DNA of 8,478 bases from CAVSUR01 sp052143655 (GCA_052143655.1 JBKQSL010000538.1:1-8478), one strand, 5' to 3'; positions 1 through 6,564 are shown, counted from the first letter of the stretch. Notes: a model not told the origin generated them from the sequence alone. Program-made: numbers and translations.

Positions 1-39
1 CCGATAACTGGCGTCAAGACTCACCTACAGAGCCAGCGC

Positions 40-43
40 ATAG
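40..43. repeat. Left target-site duplication (ATAG) of the IS701-like element
   Basis: The four bases ATAG lie directly outside the left terminal inverted repeat. The same four bases lie directly outside the right one at 1563-1566. Four-bp duplications are usual for the IS701 family. The family consensus is often given as YTAR, and ATAG departs from it at the first base. Confidence 0.8.
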
Positions 44-61
44 TACGGCAGCCGCCATTGG
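44..61 (+). repeat. Left terminal inverted repeat of the IS701-like element
   Basis: The sequence is TACGGCAGCCGCCATTGG. Its exact reverse complement is found at 1545-1562, an 18/18 match. Similarity ends at the inner edge, where the transposase stop codon begins. Confidence 0.92.
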
Positions 62-1477
62 CTAGCTGGCCAGGGGTTTCAGGGTGAGGTTCTGGTCTCG
101 GGCGAGCCTTGCCCGGTGGTGGAACCAGCGCGCTCGGGCCTGATGGCTGCGCGTCCAGCCGGACCAGTGTTCCGCGTGGCCTGGTGGTGAGTTCCGGGCG
201 GTGGCGGCGATGAGCCGCCGGATCTCCGGGACGGTCAGCGCGATCATGCCGGGATTGGCGGGCGGTTCCTGGTCGGGGTGCGCCGGCATAGGCGCCTGGG
301 TGCTGGTCCGGTCCTTCAGGAGGGCAACGGTGACGGCGCAGATCGCCAGGGCGGCCATGACCAGGATGGTGTGCCGCAGGATCGCGTGGTAGAGGCGGAC
401 CTGGGACTGGTCGAGCCCGAAGCCGTCCTTCCCGAACTCGAAGTCCTCTTCCACCGGCCACCTGAGCCCGGCAGCGCGGATCAGCCGGGCTATGCCGGGC
501 GGCTGGCCGCCGGGGACGTGGCAGTAGTGGAAGGCCAGCTCGCCGGTCCGGACGTGCCGGCGGATCAGCAGGCAGTGACGGGGTGAGGATATGCCGATCT
601 GCGCCCAGGCGTACCACCGCTCGCCCTTGGATCCTTTCCCCGCCGATCGGATCTCCCAGCGCCGGTCCGCGGCGCAGAGCCGGCGAACGGCCCGGGCGCA
701 GGTCAGCGTGACGCCGCGGGCGAGAGTGACGCGGAAGCTGGAGGGGACCCGCAGCACGTAGGCCTGGCCTTGTTCTTCCAGGTAGTCCCGCAGCTGGGTG
801 CAGGAACCGTACACCTCGTCGCCGCACACGAAGTCGACGCGGACGCCGTCAGCGAGCGCGTCCGCGACGATCGACCGGGCGAGCTGCCCCTTGGTAGCGA
901 ACTCCAGATCCAGCGGCAGCGCCATTACCAGCGACCGGACCGGGTCGCTGATCTGCTGCTGCGGGATCCACTGGCGGGCGCCGACCAGCGCGTGCCCGGT
1001 GCCCTCGCGGACATAGGACAGGTGCACGGTATTGATCCCGTTCTCGACTCCGCCCGCGCAGCCCATGTGCTGGCGCTGCACGCCGGCGGTGGCCTGGCCG
1101 TGCTTCTCCTGCCCGGTCTCATCCAGCGCCCCGACCGCCAGGCCCCGCCTGCGCCCCGACCGGCGGGCGGCTTCATCCAGCCCCGCGACCGCGAACCGGC
1201 GCACCGCGCGCATCGCCGCGGCTTCGTCCCAGCACGCGCGGTTCAGCAGCCGCTGCGTCCGGTCCGGCGTCTTATCCCCGATCAGCCTCGCGATCGTCCA
1301 CCCGTTGCGCCGCGGCAGGTCGCTCATCACCGCCGCCGTGTACCGGGCCGCCTGCAGCCACGCCTCGGTCCGCGTGAACGCGGGCCTCATCACGGTCAGC
1401 AGCTCGGCTCGCTTCCGGCGGCCCAGCCCGGCCGCTACCCTGGCGGCAGCGGCCGCCTCAGATTGTTGTTTCGTCAC
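62..1477 (-). CDS. IS701-family DDE transposase
   Basis: This 471-residue transposase is expected to bind the element's inverted repeats and cut and join DNA by DDE (RNase H-fold) chemistry. The N-terminal ~110 residues contain the Arg-rich RLLNRACWDEAA region typical of IS701 proteins. Catalytic candidates are D119 in GALDETGQ, D220 in VCGDEVYG and E343 or E344 in RWPVEEDFEFGKDGFGLDQ. The last motif also carries the usual downstream Lys and GLD. The frame is unbroken from the GTG start at 1475-1477 to the TAG at 62-64. Upstream the frame meets a stop at 1505-1507 with no other start between, so GTG is the most upstream possible start. There is no clear Shine-Dalgarno sequence. The GTG overlaps the stop of a 5-codon open frame (MIMFV, 1491-1474) as GTGA, which may couple translation. 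A 12-bp inverted repeat encloses the start region. The C-terminal ~80 residues, rich in Pro, Arg and His, look like a poorly conserved tail. Confidence 0.93.
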   Translation of the reverse strand: MTKQQSEAAAAARVAAGLGRRKRAELLTVMRPAFTRTEAWLQAARYTAAVMSDLPRRNGWTIARLIGDKTPDRTQRLLNRACWDEAAAMRAVRRFAVAGLDEAARRSGRRRGLAVGALDETGQEKHGQATAGVQRQHMGCAGGVENGINTVHLSYVREGTGHALVGARQWIPQQQISDPVRSLVMALPLDLEFATKGQLARSIVADALADGVRVDFVCGDEVYGSCTQLRDYLEEQGQAYVLRVPSSFRVTLARGVTLTCARAVRRLCAADRRWEIRSAGKGSKGERWYAWAQIGISSPRHCLLIRRHVRTGELAFHYCHVPGGQPPGIARLIRAAGLRWPVEEDFEFGKDGFGLDQSQVRLYHAILRHTILVMAALAICAVTVALLKDRTSTQAPMPAHPDQEPPANPGMIALTVPEIRRLIAATARNSPPGHAEHWSGWTRSHQARARWFHHRARLARDQNLTLKPLAS

Positions 1478-1502
1478 ACAAACATGATCATGAGGCGGCC
1501 GC
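1449..1502 (-). repeat. 12-bp inverted repeat enclosing the transposase start
   Basis: GCGGCCGCCTCA at 1449-1460 is the exact reverse complement of TGAGGCGGCCGC at 1491-1502, with 30 bp between. The loop contains the GTG start (1475-1477) and the preceding bases. In a transcript entering from outside the element, the fold would enclose the start region. Several IS elements use such structures to block translation from read-through transcripts. That role is inferred here. One arm lies within transposase codons 6-10. Confidence 0.6.
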
Positions 1503-1544
1503 GCCTACGATGCCCGACACGCCGGGACACTCCAGCTCAGAACC

Positions 1545-1562
1545 CCAATGGCGGCTGCCGTA
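1545..1562 (-). repeat. Right terminal inverted repeat of the IS701-like element
   Basis: The sequence CCAATGGCGGCTGCCGTA is the exact reverse complement of 44-61. It lies about 70 bp upstream of the transposase start, so any transposase promoter must sit in or just inside this end. I could not make out convincing -35 and -10 boxes. Confidence 0.92.
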
Positions 1563-1566
1563 ATAG
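1563..1566. repeat. Right target-site duplication (ATAG) of the IS701-like element
   Basis: ATAG lies immediately outside the right inverted repeat, matching 40-43. The pair defines the insertion point. Confidence 0.8.
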
Positions 1567-1694
1567 GAGCATCGATCTGCGCGCCCTACCCTGTCCGTAA
1601 CATCCCGGCGCGGTCACCCTCCGTGGCGATAGCCGACCAAGCGCAGAGTCACGGCAGCGGTTCTTACCAAATTGATGCTCCCGATCCTGTCGCT

Positions 1695-1714
1695 GGCGGT
1701 GGGACAGCACCGCC
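1695..1714. repeat. Perfect 7-bp GC-rich hairpin upstream of the PIN gene
   Basis: GGCGGTG (1695-1701) and CACCGCC (1708-1714) are exact inverted repeats around the 6-base loop GGACAG. No T-run follows on either strand, so a classic intrinsic terminator is unlikely. It lies about 108 bp before the preferred PIN start. It could be an operator or a 5' UTR structure, or chance in GC-rich DNA. It is the only notable structure seen in the 255-bp gap between the IS and the PIN gene. A weak -10-like GATAGGT follows at 1729-1735 without a clear -35 partner. Confidence 0.4.
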
Positions 1715-1821
1715 CTGGCCGTGCTCACGATAGGTGGCGGCAGATGCTCATGGCGAGCGTCGCGTAACACCTGGGAGCCTACTGGTCGATGCCTGTTGCC
1801 GTTCGGTGGCAAGCTGTGGCA

Positions 1822-2631
1822 ATGCGATTGCGGAATCCGGGCGGCGCTGCGGCGGCGCTAACCACGGTCAGGCAGGTGAAGGATCAGCTTTCGAATGCCA
1901 GCGTGGAGGGCAACACTGCAGGCGCCCGGAGGGATGCCTTCCTCACCTGGTGCGACAACTGGGGCACCCCTCAGCTTGGTAACCATTTCCCACCAACCGA
2001 GGCACTGTTCGCGGAACTGTCCGAGAGTTATCACCGCATGGTCATGGCTCCCCCGGGGCCAGAGCGCCAACTGAACGGGCTCATTAATCGCGAGCGCAGG
2101 GAGTGGGATGCGCGGCTCGCGCGCCTGGTCGCTGACCTGGAGGACCGCATCGCCTTCCTTCTCCGGGCCGGCCACCTCGTGGTCCTGGATACCTCGGCGC
2201 TCATGGAGGGCGTATTCTTCGCGGACTACGACTGGCACGCTCTCGACGGAAGCCTGAGAGAGGGGCCCATCCGGCTGATCCTGCCGTCCCTGGTAGTCGA
2301 GGAGCTGGATGACCTGAAGCGACACCGGGACGGCCGGCAGAAGGCGCAGGCCCGCAAGGTGCTCAGCAACCTGTGGGACTTGCACCGGGCGGACTCAGCG
2401 GAGGCTGCGGCGCTGCCCGGTAGTCCGGATGTCACGATCGAGGTACTGCTGGACGGCGACTGGCATCAGCGGCGGCCGAACAACGACGGCGAGATCATCG
2501 ACCAGGCGGTCGCCATCGGGGAACTGGCAGGCCGTCCGGTAGTCCTGGTGGCGGGGGACTATACGCAGCTGTACCGGGCAGCGCCAGCCGGGCTATCAGC
2601 CGTCCTGATGCCGCGGCCAGACGAAGCCTGA
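1822..2631 (+). CDS. PIN-domain protein (predicted metal-dependent ribonuclease)
   Basis: The protein has 269 residues from ATG 1822, or 280 if the in-frame ATG at 1789 is used. I prefer 1822 because MRLRNPGG resembles the usual N-terminus of actinobacterial PIN proteins of this size. The 1789 start does have a distant GGGAG about 11 bases upstream. Counted from M1 at 1822, residues ~1-110 form a helical N-terminal region rich in Arg and Glu. Residues ~118-260 are the PIN fold. Its acidic residues are D123 in VVLDTSAL, E160/E161 in SLVVEELDDLK, D222 or D228 in NNDGEIIDQA, and D246 in LVAGDYTQL. This set and the VLDTSAL / VAGDYT motifs fit the larger, single-protein PIN class rather than short VapC toxins, and no antitoxin-like frame precedes it. 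All expected acidic positions are present, so it should be an active nuclease, probably on RNA. It is convergent with the HNH-NACHT gene and separately transcribed. Its cellular role is unknown; a part in a defence island is only inferred from context. Confidence 0.85.
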   Translation: MRLRNPGGAAAALTTVRQVKDQLSNASVEGNTAGARRDAFLTWCDNWGTPQLGNHFPPTEALFAELSESYHRMVMAPPGPERQLNGLINRERREWDARLARLVADLEDRIAFLLRAGHLVVLDTSALMEGVFFADYDWHALDGSLREGPIRLILPSLVVEELDDLKRHRDGRQKAQARKVLSNLWDLHRADSAEAAALPGSPDVTIEVLLDGDWHQRRPNNDGEIIDQAVAIGELAGRPVVLVAGDYTQLYRAAPAGLSAVLMPRPDEA

Positions 2632-2739
2632 GCGGCGCCTCACGGCCTGGGCTCTATCAGAGAACCACGATTATGCGGCGCCAGGAGAGCCTCAGGGAAT
2701 TACCGGAGCATGCCACTGGTACGGCTAGTCGTAATTGTC
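2632..2739. other. Convergent intergenic gap, no clear terminator
   Basis: This 108-bp spacer separates the 3' ends of the PIN and HNH-NACHT genes, where a two-way terminator would be expected. I see only weak structures. GGCGCC occurs at 2634-2639 and 2675-2680 and could pair over a 35-base loop. ACTGGTA (2715-2721) could pair with TACCAGT at 2741-2747, just inside the HNH-NACHT 3' end. Neither has a T-run, so I do not call a terminator. Confidence 0.5.
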
Positions 2740-5448
2740 TTACCAGTTCTGGAGAATTGGCGTTACGCTCGTGATCATATGCACGCCCCGCAGGTCTTCC
2801 CAGAGCCACTGGCACGCCTGTGCCGTAGCCGGGGCGTCTCCATATACCCACAAATCAGACAGACCGGCACGGGGATGCGCCCAGCGCTCGGCGCCTGGAT
2901 GCAGAGCGCTTATCCGATCTCGGAGCCGCCGCATTTCCTCGATCGTGACACGCCACTCTTGCACTGGCGGTTCAGCCGCCACACGCACTTCGGAGCTGAC
3001 AGGATCTCCGGGCGGAAGCACGTCCATGTCATAGAAAAAATCGGGTCCGCTGAATGAACTGGAGCGTGGCACGATCAGGCCGCGGAAGACGACCGGCAGA
3101 ATTGACATGAGCCCAAGAATCTGGGCAAATCCGGGGAACCAGGTGCTGACGAGATCACGGTAGATTATCAAGGCGTTTCCGTAGACGTCCTCCGTCAGTT
3201 GCCGCAATGACTCGCCGGAATAGAGATCGCTGATGGTACTTCCCCCGGCTAGGTTGACGTCGGGAATGAGATAGGGACGGTGAATCATGCCGTCCGCGTC
3301 AGCCAGTTCTCCCGTGTCTATTTCCTGAAGAAGCTCCTCGATCTCGGTTGCGCTGACGACAATCCGCCTGTGACGGCTCGGGCGACCGCGGGACGCACCC
3401 CTGGCGGCAAGCCTGGACTGGAACTGCCGCGCAGCGGTTCGGACGTCGTCGGCGGCCAGCGGCCGGTGAGCCAGGTGAGTTGTCTGGCCCGTGACAGCCC
3501 GAGCGACCGCCCAACGTCGTTCTGCCTGGAACGGCGCGGTGCCTGGAAGATTCAGCATTTCGCTGCGGAGTACGGCCTCGATCCCGGCCGATACCCACTG
3601 GAGTGACAGCTGCCACGGCCAGGCCGCGAAGTCAGCCTGCGCGCCGCCGGACAGCAGTGGCCGCCACTCCGACCCGTCAGGCGCCCGCCCGGTGAATGGA
3701 TTCAGGCCATACGGAAGCTGAGCTAGGCCGGTTCCAGCGGTGTCGCCCAGCTTGAGCCCGGCCGAGAGACGCTGCCCTGCTTCGGTGAAGGCACCAACAG
3801 TCCGGGGCCTGCCGGTGCTGTCAGTGAGCCCGAGCATCCGGCCGAGCGGGCCTAGCGCGTCCAGCCACGCGGTCAGGCTGTGGCGCAGCCTGCGTGCACA
3901 CTCAAGACTGCCGGGCAGGACGGCGTCACCGCCGTAGCCCCTCCGCGGAAGGGCCTCGGTGACTAGCCAGGAGGCCAGGCCCGGTTGCGACATGGTCAGA
4001 TGGTCGAGCAACCGGGTGACTTGCTGCCAGGAGCCGATGGTGACGGCCAGCAGCAACGGGTATCGCCACTGGTCAAGCTGCCTCACATCCTCCAGATTCA
4101 GGTCCCCGGCACCGGACTCCAGGACGCTTTGCGCTGCGAAGTACTGCTCGATGACCGGGAGCGCGAACTTGAGCGCCCGGTTCGCGCGCACCACTAGGCG
4201 TGTTTCCAGCACAGACCTGACGGCATCATCACCGCCCAGCTCGGCAGCCGGAACCGGGCCGCCGAGGTCGGTGCTCAGGCGCGCTAGCGTCAGCAGCGCC
4301 TGCCGCGCCTGGTCCTGGGGCGCGTGCGACCGCTGCAGGGCACCGTCGGCAAGGGCCTGCAGGAACGTGCCCTCAGATCTCGGGATCTCCGCCCCGGCCA
4401 GCTGACGCACGGCGGCGATGATCAGGAACAGGGGGAGCCGAAGCATCTCATTGACGGACTCCGGCCCATGGCGCAGGAGGGAGGGATGCACGCCGAGGCG
4501 TCCGACCAGCGCCTCTGCCTCCTGATCGTCTAGCGGAGGATACGTGATCTTCTCTTCGGGGCTGAGTTGCAGTCCAGGACGGGCCGTCGCGACGATCTGG
4601 CAGTTATTCCGGCCGTGCACCAGGCAGCGGGCCTCATTAAGCAGTTCCGCGGCCCGGCCAGGGCCCGGCTCGTCCAGGCCGTTCAGGACGAGCCGCAAGC
4701 CGACGCGCCACGGGTCGCCCACCCCAGCAGCGGCCTCGCGCACCGCATCTGCCAACGACCCCCCGACCGCCTTGGCATCAAGATGCACAGGTACCGGGGC
4801 TCCATCGTCCTCTAGCGCGGCCGCCACGGCCGCCGCGTGCACCCGCTCGCCAGTTACCGACTTGCCTGAACCGAAATCCCCCTCCAGAACAACCATCCCC
4901 GCCGGCGGCAGGGCCTGAGCCAGCCTGGCCGGCGCCCCGATCCCCTGATCGTCCGCGAGAGCCTGCGCGAGATCGGCGCCGACGCCCGCCGCGACCCAGC
5001 TCGCGACAAGGCGCCCGCGGCCTTCAGAGGCAGCCTCCAGAAGCAGGTCAGCCCGACGCGCGGAACTGCCGATGGTCCCCCGCAGCCGCTTCTCGACGGA
5101 TTCCTCATGCGCGGCCTTCATGCCACGCAAGTCTCCGACCGAAAAGCTGACCCCGTGATCCTTATCGACCAGGGTGTGATGAGTGGGGCACAGAAGTACG
5201 AGATTCGGATAAGCGTTCCGCTCGGGAACCGGCATGCTGGGATCGCCGCGAGGGCCGTCGTCACGCTCAGCCACGATGTGAGCCTCCTCTCCCACAACAA
5301 CGAGCGGAGAGGATCCGAGCGGTACCGGCGCCGCCCCAGCACCAGCCCCAGCAGCCATGGTCAGGTTCTGTGCACACTGCGGGAAGGCACATTCATTTCC
5401 CGAACGCCCCCACAGGAGCTTCCGGTCCGCGGCGCTGATGCTAGCCAT
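2740..5448 (-). CDS. HNH nuclease-NACHT STAND NTPase fusion, candidate antiphage protein
   Basis: This is a 902-residue multidomain protein. Residues ~8-115 are an HNH nuclease. C20 and C25 are paired with C87 and H90 as a likely zinc site; the HNH residues are H57 (GEEAHIVAE), N82 (YPNLVLLC) and H91 (CPTHHTLVDK). A short Ala/Gly-rich insert lies at ~31-50. Residues ~170-440 are a NACHT-type NTPase. Walker A is GDFGSGKS (190-197), the Walker B region is RLVLNGLDE (252-260), a sensor-like ATARPG spans 287-292, and VIEQYFAAQ (432-440) matches the motif closing many bacterial NACHT modules. N256 replaces the usual Asp of DGxDE. Residues ~450-902 have no repeats or fold that I recognise; 771-793 is a hydrophobic stretch that could be buried or membrane-associated. 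By analogy with STAND defence proteins (Avs, bNACHT), the C-terminal part would sense a trigger, NTP-driven assembly would follow, and the HNH would cut DNA. That model is inferred. Start ATG 5448 has GGGGAGGA about 10 bases upstream. It is transcribed alone, 690 bp from the recombination module on the same strand. Confidence 0.88.
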   Translation of the reverse strand: MASISAADRKLLWGRSGNECAFPQCAQNLTMAAGAGAGAAPVPLGSSPLVVVGEEAHIVAERDDGPRGDPSMPVPERNAYPNLVLLCPTHHTLVDKDHGVSFSVGDLRGMKAAHEESVEKRLRGTIGSSARRADLLLEAASEGRGRLVASWVAAGVGADLAQALADDQGIGAPARLAQALPPAGMVVLEGDFGSGKSVTGERVHAAAVAAALEDDGAPVPVHLDAKAVGGSLADAVREAAAGVGDPWRVGLRLVLNGLDEPGPGRAAELLNEARCLVHGRNNCQIVATARPGLQLSPEEKITYPPLDDQEAEALVGRLGVHPSLLRHGPESVNEMLRLPLFLIIAAVRQLAGAEIPRSEGTFLQALADGALQRSHAPQDQARQALLTLARLSTDLGGPVPAAELGGDDAVRSVLETRLVVRANRALKFALPVIEQYFAAQSVLESGAGDLNLEDVRQLDQWRYPLLLAVTIGSWQQVTRLLDHLTMSQPGLASWLVTEALPRRGYGGDAVLPGSLECARRLRHSLTAWLDALGPLGRMLGLTDSTGRPRTVGAFTEAGQRLSAGLKLGDTAGTGLAQLPYGLNPFTGRAPDGSEWRPLLSGGAQADFAAWPWQLSLQWVSAGIEAVLRSEMLNLPGTAPFQAERRWAVARAVTGQTTHLAHRPLAADDVRTAARQFQSRLAARGASRGRPSRHRRIVVSATEIEELLQEIDTGELADADGMIHRPYLIPDVNLAGGSTISDLYSGESLRQLTEDVYGNALIIYRDLVSTWFPGFAQILGLMSILPVVFRGLIVPRSSSFSGPDFFYDMDVLPPGDPVSSEVRVAAEPPVQEWRVTIEEMRRLRDRISALHPGAERWAHPRAGLSDLWVYGDAPATAQACQWLWEDLRGVHMITSVTPILQNW

Positions 5449-5458
5449 GCGCTGTGTA

Positions 5459-5466
5459 TCCTCCCC
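5459..5466 (-). promoter_or_regulatory. Ribosome binding site of the HNH-NACHT gene
   Basis: On the minus strand this reads GGGGAGGA, a good match to the anti-16S end, with 10 bases before the ATG at 5446-5448. Spacing is slightly long but workable. It supports the ATG at 5448 as the true start. Confidence 0.6.
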
Positions 5467-5541
5467 GAGGGAAGACGTCCCGTCGGAGCAGTTTGCCGCG
5501 CCAGCGACAGGTCATCTGAAACGGCGTCTGCGGCGTATTGC

Positions 5542-5570
5542 ATAATGTCCGTCCCCGGACACACCCGCAA
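5542..5570 (-). promoter_or_regulatory. Candidate promoter of the HNH-NACHT gene
   Basis: On the minus strand TTGCGG (5565-5570) is followed after exactly 17 bases by CATTAT (5542-5547). These match the -35 and -10 consensus boxes at 3-4 of 6 positions each, with ideal spacing. This AT-rich patch stands out in GC-rich DNA and lies ~95 bp before the start codon. A perfect inverted repeat overlaps the spacer, which suggests a repressor site. Sequence match alone is weak evidence in actinomycetes. Confidence 0.35.
5546..5561. promoter_or_regulatory. Candidate operator TGTCCG-N4-CGGACA
   Basis: TGTCCG (5546-5551) and CGGACA (5556-5561) are exact inverted repeats separated by TCCC. They lie between, and slightly overlap, the -10 of the candidate HNH-NACHT promoter. 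A dimeric repressor bound here would block RNA polymerase. No regulator gene adjoins it except the HTH-containing TnpC-like protein, whose binding sites are unknown. Confidence 0.35.
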
Positions 5571-6138
5571 GTTGGTTGAGTTCCTGGTGCCCGACATCCG
5601 CAGGCGGACTGGAGACCTCTGGGCGGACCGACGCGACTAGCGATCAGCTCCACGCAGTAGCGAGCCGCCGCTCATCCCGCGCGACTCCCCGTGGAACTGG
5701 ACGGGCAGGACACGGAGGATCTCCACCGGCCGTTACGGTCATAGTCATCCTCGCCTGCGCTGTCATGCCGTCCTTCGCCCGCATCCCGTCCAGCACGCGT
5801 TGAGACACCCCGCGGCGGCTCTGCCGGACGCTGACGACCAGGGTTTGGCGCCTGCGCCGCGTCGTGCTTCCCAGCGCGAGCCCTGATCCCCCCTCCGTTG
5901 CCATGAGCCCGCCCCACCCTTTGCCCCAGCTGAGCAGTTACCGTGAGTTCTGCCAGGCAGCGGCCGCATACAGCAACCCCCTCCGGAGCCGGGTATACGA
6001 GCAGCTTGCGGCACGACCGTAAAGCGCGTGTATTCCGAACTGGATGATCTGCGCGCCCCATAGCCTCAAGATCGACCTAGTGCAAGTAGGTGAATATTCG
6101 GCGTTCTCTGGAGCGGCGAGCCGGGTTCGTAATGGCCT
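5571..6138. other. Spacer between the recombination module and the HNH-NACHT gene, no convincing gene
   Basis: No frame here has the codon bias of the neighbouring genes. The longest minus-strand frame (6061-5672, 129 codons) has a distinctive N-terminal part. Its C17, C32 and C35 sit in a run reading VCGRCLAEL, faintly like a zinc ribbon. However, its third codon positions are only about two-thirds G or C, the downstream part is low-complexity and rich in Gly, Arg and Ser, and no good ribosome binding site precedes it. It may be a small gene, a decayed gene remnant or chance. I saw no tRNA, no CRISPR array and no long repeat. Confidence 0.45.
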
Positions 6139-6564
6139 TCAGGGTTTCGGCGTCGTGGACATGTCCAGAACGTTGCCTATCTGGCTGGTGATTGCCGCGG
6201 TGCGGGCGGCGCCGAGCTGGCGGGCGAGCTGCTCGCGCAGGGAGGCGATTTCCGCGCGGAGCCGGGTGATCTCGTCCCGGTAGGCGTGCAGCTGCTGCCG
6301 AAGCGAGTCGATGGTGGCCTTCTGGCTGGCCGGCACCGCACACTGCTTGTCAGGCCTGGGCTGGCGGAGCCGGTCGATCTCGGCGAGCAGCCGTGGCTGC
6401 TGGTAAATCCAGGACCGGGACACACGGGCGGCGTCAGCGACGCCACGGACGGTGACCGGCTCGCTGCGGCGGGCCAGGCTGTTCAGCGCTGCCTCGGCGC
6501 GGCGCAGGGTCTGCTCGTGCCGGGCCTGCGCGGCCTGCCGGAGGGCCTGGATCCGGTCAGGCAT
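6139..6564 (-). CDS. DUF6262/TnpC-like HTH and coiled-coil protein
   Basis: This small protein of 141 residues resembles TnpC of Tn554-type transposons (about 125 residues in Tn554), an accessory factor that influences transposition and its orientation. Residues ~33-68 form a helix-turn-helix: PVTVRGVADAARVSRSWIYQQ followed by LLAEIDRLR, the hallmark of this family. Residues ~80-115 form a Leu/Arg/Glu heptad-like coiled coil (SLRQQLHAYRDEITRLR and following) that probably mediates oligomer formation. Its ATG (6562-6564) overlaps the stop of the upstream recombinase (6557-6559) by 8 bp in a different frame, so the two are almost certainly translationally coupled. The family call is confident from order, size and HTH; the transposition role is by analogy. 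Confidence 0.85.
   Translation of the reverse strand: MPDRIQALRQAAQARHEQTLRRAEAALNSLARRSEPVTVRGVADAARVSRSWIYQQPRLLAEIDRLRQPRPDKQCAVPASQKATIDSLRQQLHAYRDEITRLRAEIASLREQLARQLGAARTAAITSQIGNVLDMSTTPKP
6156..6167. repeat. 12-bp perfect palindrome TGGACATGTCCA
   Basis: The palindrome lies inside the 3' end of the TnpC-like gene, over its last dozen codons. It could bind a dimeric protein but may be a coincidence of codons. No second copy was seen in the window. Confidence 0.25.

Larger units (their letters stand above)
44..1562 (-). mobile_element. Complete IS701-family insertion sequence, 1519 bp
   Basis: The element is bounded by perfect 18-bp inverted repeats (44-61 and 1545-1562) and flanked by ATAG on both sides. 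It holds a single minus-strand DDE transposase that fills over 90 % of its length. The stop codon (62-64) touches the inner edge of the left repeat. Length, gene number and the 4-bp duplication fit the IS701 family. Matching flanks and an unbroken reading frame suggest a fairly recent insertion that could still be active. The empty site would read ...cagcgc-ATAG-gagcatcg.... Confidence 0.9.

Noticed and set aside
21..827. A 268-codon minus-strand frame at the left edge
   Set aside because: It overlaps the transposase in another frame, crosses the IS left end and shows only low-complexity Arg/Pro-rich sequence.
770..1600. A 276-codon plus-strand frame across the IS element
   Set aside because: It is antisense to the well-supported transposase, runs through the right inverted repeat and has the Arg/Pro/Ala-rich composition typical of shadow frames in GC-rich DNA.
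1695..1714. The GC-rich hairpin as an intrinsic terminator
   Set aside because: No T-run follows on either strand and no gene ends just before it.
1574..6056. The 13-mer GATCTGCGCGCCC occurring near 1574 and again near 6044 as possible attachment repeats
   Set aside because: One chance 13-base match is expected at about this level in an 8.5-kb GC-rich window, similarity does not extend further, and the positions do not fit the expected element ends.
6156..6167. TGGACATGTCCA as a LexA-type operator
   Set aside because: It lacks an SOS-box consensus and lies within the 3' coding end of a gene, away from any promoter.
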